NCBI GenBank assembly: GCA_017539765.1
Contig: JAFYCH010000048.1
Coordinates: 1-7,684, forward strand
Reading direction: 5' to 3'
DNA: 7,684 bases
Source of the DNA: Clostridia bacterium
GTDB lineage: Bacteria > Bacillota > Clostridia > Christensenellales > UBA1242
Made by a program: the position numbers and the translations under genes. Positions 6,464-7,684 of the stretch are shown one piece after another. Numbering within the stretch: position 1 is the stretch's first letter; each line of letters opens with the position of its first letter. The notes beneath the pieces were generated by a model. It was not told where the DNA came from, did no database searches, and saw only the letters and a list, made by a program, of their open reading frames with translations.

Positions 6464-7051
6464 TTATTTGATGATATCAACAACTTCAGCGGTGCCTTCA
6501 AAAAGAAACTCATTAAATTTATGTTCGTAACCCTTATCAACACCTTGCCAATATTTATTTGATTGTTCTGCAAATTGGTCAATGCTTTTTCCGTCACGGG
6601 CATTAAAACTATTATTAGATTTCAATAGTCTACCATTAAGTTTTACAACCACAACTTTTGCTGTACTTTTGCAATCTCTACCTTTTTGAGCTCCTATATA
6701 CTCCTTGGCTATTTCTAGTTTATCAGTCAAAAACATTCCTTTTAGCCTGCTTGGACAATCTGGATATTTTTTTCTTCTTTCAATTTCCATTCCAATTTCA
6801 CGCAAACAAAATTCATAGCCATTAACTATATTTTGAACCGCTTTCATATCTTCCATAGACAATAATTGATTATTGTTGATTTTTTCTTTTAGAAAAACGT
6901 CTGCCGATTGACCATTTGGCATCAAAAATGTTTGTTCAAATACTCTTTTGGCTTGCCCATTTCTTGTTTTGCCAAATTCAATAATATCCCCAATTTTGTA
7001 GTCCCAATTTGTTGCTTGATACAAAATTTTATCTTTAACTATTTCAAACAT
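6464..7051 (-). CDS. DUF2441-like protein of unknown function
   Basis: The protein has 195 residues. The start at 7051 is chosen because GGAGG lies eight bases before this ATG and a good promoter lies directly upstream. A longer frame to 7117 would place that promoter inside the coding region. It is soluble with no membrane segment. It opens with ILYQATNWDYKIGDIIEFG and has RRKKYPDCPSRLKGMFLTDKLEIAKEY at 92-118, where the P-SR-hydrophobic-F block resembles, from memory, proteins annotated DUF2441. It ends with EFLFEGTAEVVDI (181-193). The order of a short 'LY.xT' strand, an 'F.TD..E.AK.Y' segment and late glutamates recalls ADP-ribosyltransferase-fold proteins, but that is a speculative inference. 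It stands alone, antisense to the tRNA, and is bracketed by tRNA-end-like repeats (6396-6411 and 7111-7125). No dedicated terminator is seen. Confidence 0.8.
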   Translation of the reverse strand: MFEIVKDKILYQATNWDYKIGDIIEFGKTRNGQAKRVFEQTFLMPNGQSADVFLKEKINNNQLLSMEDMKAVQNIVNGYEFCLREIGMEIERRKKYPDCPSRLKGMFLTDKLEIAKEYIGAQKGRDCKSTAKVVVVKLNGRLLKSNNSFNARDGKSIDQFAEQSNKYWQGVDKGYEHKFNEFLFEGTAEVVDIIK

Positions 7052-7070
7052 GTTGCAATCCTCCGATAAA

Positions 7071-7099
7071 ATTATATCATAAGATAACAAAAAAAACAA
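7071..7099 (-). promoter_or_regulatory. Promoter of the 6464-7051 gene
   Basis: On the - strand TTGTTT (7094-7099) is followed after 17 bases by TATAAT (7071-7076), with TG giving TGATATAAT. The ribosome binding site GGAGG and the ATG at 7051 follow closely, giving a short leader. Confidence 0.75.
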
Positions 7100-7110
7100 A
7101 AAAACTCGCT

Positions 7111-7125
7111 CAACCACTAGAAACC
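7111..7125 (+). repeat. Third copy of the tRNA-end/terminator motif CAACCACTWGAAACC
   Basis: Fourteen of 15 bases match the tRNA-fMet 3' end plus terminator start at 6288-6302 and 6396-6410 (T to A at base 9). No tRNA body precedes it; upstream is an A-rich tract and CTCGCT. It is in direct orientation to the other two copies. Confidence 0.7.
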
Positions 7126-7159
7126 GATAAAACCCTATGGTTCGCTGGTTTCTTTTTTT
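7119..7159 (+). terminator. Orphan + strand intrinsic terminator
   Basis: AGAAACC (7119-7125) pairs with GGTTTCT (7147-7153). An inner AACC/GGTT hairpin (7131-7142) and a seven-base T run (7153-7159) complete it. No + strand gene lies directly upstream; the nearest is tRNA-fMet, more than 800 bases away. With the motif at 7111-7125 it looks like the detached 3' flank of a tRNA gene. Confidence 0.7.
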
Positions 7160-7230
7160 GTTTTATGTATAACCACTCTACCACTTATATTATTTTATGC
7201 GTATATTAAGTAATTTAAATGAAATCAATA

Positions 7231-7259
7231 TTGACAAAACGATAATTCTGTGATAAAAT
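7231..7259 (+). promoter_or_regulatory. Promoter of the 7278 gene
   Basis: Consensus TTGACA (7231-7236), a 17-base spacer and TAAAAT (7254-7259) with TG form the extended -10 TGATAAAAT. The gene starts 18 bases further on. Confidence 0.85.
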
Positions 7260-7277
7260 AAAATCACGAGGTAAATT

Positions 7278-7684
7278 ATGGAAGAAATGACAATTAATAG
7301 ATTACAAAAAGAATACAACAAATATACTAAGCGTGCAAAAAGAGCACATAAATTTGCTAATTTTGTAGGTTTAAAGGGTTGGTCACCTGATTCAAAATGG
7401 GTATCTGATTCTGATTCAAGAAAACCTACAATGTATATTCCTGATGCAATAAGATATTCTATTTTGGGAAATATTTTTGTATCACCTTTTATTTTGTTGT
7501 TTTCAGGTCTCCCACGTGCTGCTATGTATAGCATAGCTTCAGCAATCGAAGGAAGAAATTTGAAAAAAGCACATATTTATAGCGAGAGAAGAGAAAAATT
7601 GATTAAATTGGAAGACGACAGACAAAATGACCCTTCAATTTCAGAACGAGCTAAAGTTGTAGAAAATAACAGAAAAGAAAAATC
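7278..7684 (+). CDS. Unrecognised membrane-anchored protein, 5' part (runs off window)
   Basis: The frame is open from ATG 7278 to the window end (135 complete codons). The ribosome binding site CGAGG (7267-7271) and the promoter at 7231-7259 support the start. The first 30 residues are basic and probably helical (RLQKEYNKYTKRAKRAHKFANFVG). A polar linker rich in Ser and Asp follows (35-50). Next comes a hydrophobic region at about 60-90 (SILGNIFVSPFILLFSGLP, then AAMYSIASAI) that could form one or two membrane helices. A highly charged tail begins at about 92 and is still running at the window end. No family is recognised. The overall plan, and a weak alignment of the first 25 residues (shared Q, EY, AK, FA), resemble the protein at 5049-6002, so distant relationship is possible. 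Confidence 0.85.
   Translation, partial: MEEMTINRLQKEYNKYTKRAKRAHKFANFVGLKGWSPDSKWVSDSDSRKPTMYIPDAIRYSILGNIFVSPFILLFSGLPRAAMYSIASAIEGRNLKKAHIYSERREKLIKLEDDRQNDPSISERAKVVENNRKEK

Noticed and set aside
7052..7117. 22-residue N-terminal extension of the DUF2441-like gene
   Set aside because: It contains the TTGTTT-17-TATAAT promoter and the GGAGG ribosome binding site of the downstream start, and its own start has no such signals.
7165..7188. Possible fourth tRNA-end fragment (AACCACT at 7171, then ACCACT)
   Set aside because: The match is only seven bases in AT-rich sequence, with no terminator following.
7264..7272. TCACGAGGT shared with the tRNA T arm (6263-6271)
   Set aside because: Nine bases, and in this place it is explained by the ribosome binding site of the 7278 gene; likely chance.
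7190..7534. 114-codon - strand open frame
   Set aside because: It opposes the partial gene starting at 7278, which has a consensus promoter and a ribosome binding site. The - strand frame covers that promoter and has no support of its own.

Overview
The window is AT-rich DNA from a low-GC, Gram-positive-like bacterium. Arg codons are mostly AGA and Leu codons mostly CTT/TTA. Promoters are consensus sigma-70/sigma-A type, intrinsic terminators are common, and mnmE and mnmG are neighbours. An uncultured Clostridia-type (Firmicutes) genome fits best. This is inferred from composition and gene content and is not a species call.

Positions 1-5000 hold conserved genes on the + strand. First comes the 3' part of a type I ABC exporter with fused membrane and ATPase parts. 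Next is mnmE, then a GNAT acetyltransferase gene, then mnmG. MnmE and MnmG form the complex that installs the (carboxymethyl)aminomethyl group on U34 of wobble-position tRNAs. The GNAT gene separates the pair, and no rsmG follows mnmG. The GNAT stop codon, a candidate mnmG promoter and a terminator hairpin share the same roughly 25 bases.

Positions 5001-7684 form an accessory-looking region. A bidirectional terminator separates mnmG from a convergent gene (5049-6002, - strand) for an unrecognised membrane-anchored protein. That gene is divergent from an initiator tRNA-fMet (6217-6293, + strand) with a near-perfect extended -10 promoter. The tRNA carries an extra A that bulges the T stem. Its 3' end plus the start of its terminator are repeated almost exactly 108 bases downstream, with a small palindrome-rich segment between the copies. 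Then comes a - strand gene (6464-7051) for a DUF2441-like protein. Beyond its promoter lies a third, shorter copy of the tRNA-3'-end/terminator motif (7111-7125), attached to an orphan + strand terminator. The window ends in the first 135 codons of another membrane-anchored protein (7278 onward, + strand). Its N-terminus loosely resembles that of the 5049-6002 product.

The most interesting reading is that the tRNA-fMet 3' flank has served as a repeated insertion or recombination site. Direct copies of the tRNA end would then bracket a roughly 108-base structured segment and a one-gene cassette. This is an inference from repeats seen in the sequence. No integrase or transposase is present in the window.
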